The notes under the pieces were generated by a model that saw only the letters and a list, made by a program, of their open reading frames with translations, did not search any database and was not told the origin of the DNA. The translations under genes and the position numbers were made by a program. A stretch of DNA of 64,000 nucleotides from JAEUMY01 sp033764435 (lineage in GTDB: Bacteria > Pseudomonadota > Gammaproteobacteria > Burkholderiales > Usitatibacteraceae): positions 1-64,000 of the forward strand of contig JANRIX010000007.1 of NCBI GenBank assembly GCA_033764435.1. Direction: 5' to 3'. How positions within the stretch are numbered: position 1 is the stretch's first letter; each line of letters begins with the position of its first letter. Positions 62,565-64,000 of this stretch are shown one piece after another.

Positions 62565-62672
62565 GGAGGCGACGCGCGAACAAAAGAGGCGGCGATGGTA
62601 GCACGCGCCTCAATGAGGCTCGCCCGAAGCGGATGGGCCGCGCGCCGCGCAGGCGGCCGGACCGTTTGGAAC

Positions 62673-63647
62673 TCAGGCCGCTGCCAGTGCTCCGGCTTCC
62701 ACGGCCGCGATGGCCTTGGCTTCGTGAATGTCGTGCGCGTAGCCAGACACCAGCAGCAACCCCGACAGCAGGTGCGCCACCGCCACCGGCAGCGCCTGCT
62801 TGCCATGCAGGATGCCTTGGGTCCACTCTGCCACCGCGCGCGGCTGGGCGGGACGTGCATCGCCCGATCCGTTGTCGGCGGGAAACAATGCCTGCCATGC
62901 ATGGGCGTCGCGTTCGCGCCAGGAGAGATCACAGCCCGGTTTGCCAAACACCGCACTGCCCCGCGCACGGAGCAGCGCCGCCGCTTCCGTGGCGATCATG
63001 TCCACCCGATCGGTCGTCTCCGCCGTGCAGGCCACCGCCTGCGCCGCGCCGTCGCTCACAGGCATGAGGAGCGAAGCAAGCACATGGCCGGGCGTGTCTG
63101 CACCCAGTCGCGCCTTCTGCGCCATCATCGCTGCCAGGCCCGGCGCCACCAAGGTGAGTGGCAGCAGCACCACTTTGCCGGCGGCGCACTGGGCCTCGGC
63201 CTGGGCGCGCGTGGCGCAGGGCAGCACGCCCAGCTCGCGAAAGACCGACGTGACCGCCATGCCGCCCGTAGTTTCGAACGCGCCGTGAATGATCACCGGC
63301 ACGCCCAGACGTTGCAGCAACAATGCCGTCACCGGGAGCAGCGGCGCCGCGACCGCGCCGCCCACCGCGCAGCTGAAATTGGGCAGCACCACTGGTCGCG
63401 CCGGACCGCCCGATGCGGGCAGCGACAGCGGCTGCATGCGGGCCGCGACCGCATCCTTCAGGCCCATCACCACCGCAGGCGCGGCCGCGTGCCGCGAGAG
63501 GCCGGAGAGCAGCGCCCCCGCTTCGAAGTCATCTACCCCGCCGTCGAGCAGGGCGGCAGCGGCCTGGCAGGCGTCGGCAACCGTGAAGGCCGACGACAGT
63601 TCACCGGGCTGATTGAGGAGGCGCAGCAGGGAAACGATTTCAGACAT
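62673..63647 (-). CDS. ybiB: YbiB / TrpD2-type protein (glycosyltransferase-fold DNA-binding family)
   Basis: 324 residues, related to anthranilate phosphoribosyltransferase: PNFSCAVGGAVAAPLLPVTALLLQRLGVPVIIHG corresponds to the fold core, followed by GGMAVTSVFRELGVLP. The TrpD PRPP motif is not conserved, which points to the YbiB group (nucleic-acid-binding TrpD homologues), not tryptophan synthesis. No other trp gene is here. The gap 63648-63829 shows nothing I recognise. Confidence 0.82.
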   Translation of the reverse strand: MSEIVSLLRLLNQPGELSSAFTVADACQAAAALLDGGVDDFEAGALLSGLSRHAAAPAVVMGLKDAVAARMQPLSLPASGGPARPVVLPNFSCAVGGAVAAPLLPVTALLLQRLGVPVIIHGAFETTGGMAVTSVFRELGVLPCATRAQAEAQCAAGKVVLLPLTLVAPGLAAMMAQKARLGADTPGHVLASLLMPVSDGAAQAVACTAETTDRVDMIATEAAALLRARGSAVFGKPGCDLSWRERDAHAWQALFPADNGSGDARPAQPRAVAEWTQGILHGKQALPVAVAHLLSGLLLVSGYAHDIHEAKAIAAVEAGALAAA

Positions 63648-63829
63648 GCGACATTCCGGCAGAAGAGACTGCCGAGACCAAAAGCATCAGTCGTGCCAAG
63701 ACTGCAGTGCCATGCGCATTTGAGAGTGCGGGCACGACTGGCGCAACAACGTGCTGAATGCGCTGCAGAGACATTCCAGCCGCGGCTGCACCAACGCAGT
63801 GCTGCTGCGCTGCAACAGATGCACCAGTA

Positions 63830-64000
63830 TCAGCCGGGCGGTCCCGGCGTCCAGGTCCGCCAGCCGGCCAGGAGCGGAAAGTAAAGCGCCAGCCTGACCG
63901 CGCCGCGCCGCCAGTCGGGCAGGTACAACGCGGCGTAGCGGGTGAGCTGCGCCCGATAGCGTTCGACTTCCTGATCCAGGAATGCGTCCACATCGCCGCC
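63830..64000 (-). CDS. C-terminal end of a UvrD/AddA-type helicase-nuclease (partial)
   Basis: 57 codons reading from the window end to a TGA at 63830-63832: DAFLDQEVERYRAQLTRYA, then LYLPDWRRGAVRLALYFPLLAGW. The E-R-Y-R-x-Q-L-x-R-Y-A motif is the last helix-and-Gln region of the PD-(D/E)xK nuclease domain of RecB/AddA-like enzymes. Most of the gene is outside the window, so this rests on one motif. Confidence 0.6.
   Translation of the reverse strand, partial: GGDVDAFLDQEVERYRAQLTRYAALYLPDWRRGAVRLALYFPLLAGWRTWTPGPPG

Overview
The window is about 64 kb of GC-rich chromosomal DNA from a member of the Betaproteobacteria. This placement rests on gene order: ilvB-ilvH-ilvC-psd-pssA-leuA on one strand, a sigma factor-DUF3619-DUF3106-RDD mini-operon, and ruvCAB next to the tol-pal cluster followed by queuosine genes. 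I cannot name the genus. Gene density is high, there is one tRNA, and I see no prophage, integron, CRISPR array, rRNA operon or classical insertion sequence.

Layout. 1-3.2 kb: an exported amidohydrolase cut by the window start, and a chemoreceptor. 3.2-4.6 kb: tRNA-Lys and a YeeE-type sulfur transporter. 4.7-14.5 kb: a long minus-strand, overlapping gene series yebC, YbjQ-like, ruvCAB, ybgC-tolQRAB-pal-cpoB, queE-queC. 14.6-17.3 kb: HerA-like ATPase, SlmA, RimJ-type acetyltransferase. 17.4-19.0 kb: a flavocytochrome c sulfide dehydrogenase pair. 19.2-22.3 kb: clpA, clpS, a cold-shock protein. 22.4-26.3 kb: rluE, mnmA, a glutathione transferase, purB. 26.3-33.2 kb: branched-chain amino acid and phosphatidylethanolamine synthesis, with a leucine-rich leader peptide before leuA. 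33.5-36.8 kb: the sigma-factor operon and lptG. 36.9-44.1 kb: an acetate-type module (sodium:solute symporter pair, exonuclease, cNMP/CBS/DUF294 protein, acs). 44.4-49.6 kb: HpcH/CitE-type lyase, acyl-CoA ligase, YqhA-type membrane protein, class I fumarase. 49.6-55.6 kb: a protein kinase with two degenerate receiver domains, mfd with an in-frame amber codon, serB. 55.6-61.1 kb: phenylalanine/tyrosine degradation (phhA, fahA, hmgA, hppD) with a GIY-YIG nuclease cassette inserted, and a divergent Lrp-type regulator. 61.2-64 kb: lipoprotein, short PuuD-like membrane protein, ybiB and the end of a helicase-nuclease gene.

The strongest unexplained signal is a perfect 12-bp palindrome, GCGAATATTCGC. 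It occurs 23 times exactly and 4 more times with one mismatch, against an expectation of about 0.003 copies for DNA of this composition. It lies in genes on both strands, in all three codon phases, and disproportionately between genes, so it is maintained at DNA level. Two copies sit 21 bp apart in the hppD/regulator promoter region. A second notable structure is the 538-bp GIY-YIG cassette bounded by inverted copies of a 30-bp palindromic repeat, which also supplies the stop codon of hmgA. Other points are a probable shared operator upstream of the two sulfur loci, the mfd nonsense codon, and the pseudo-receiver kinase.
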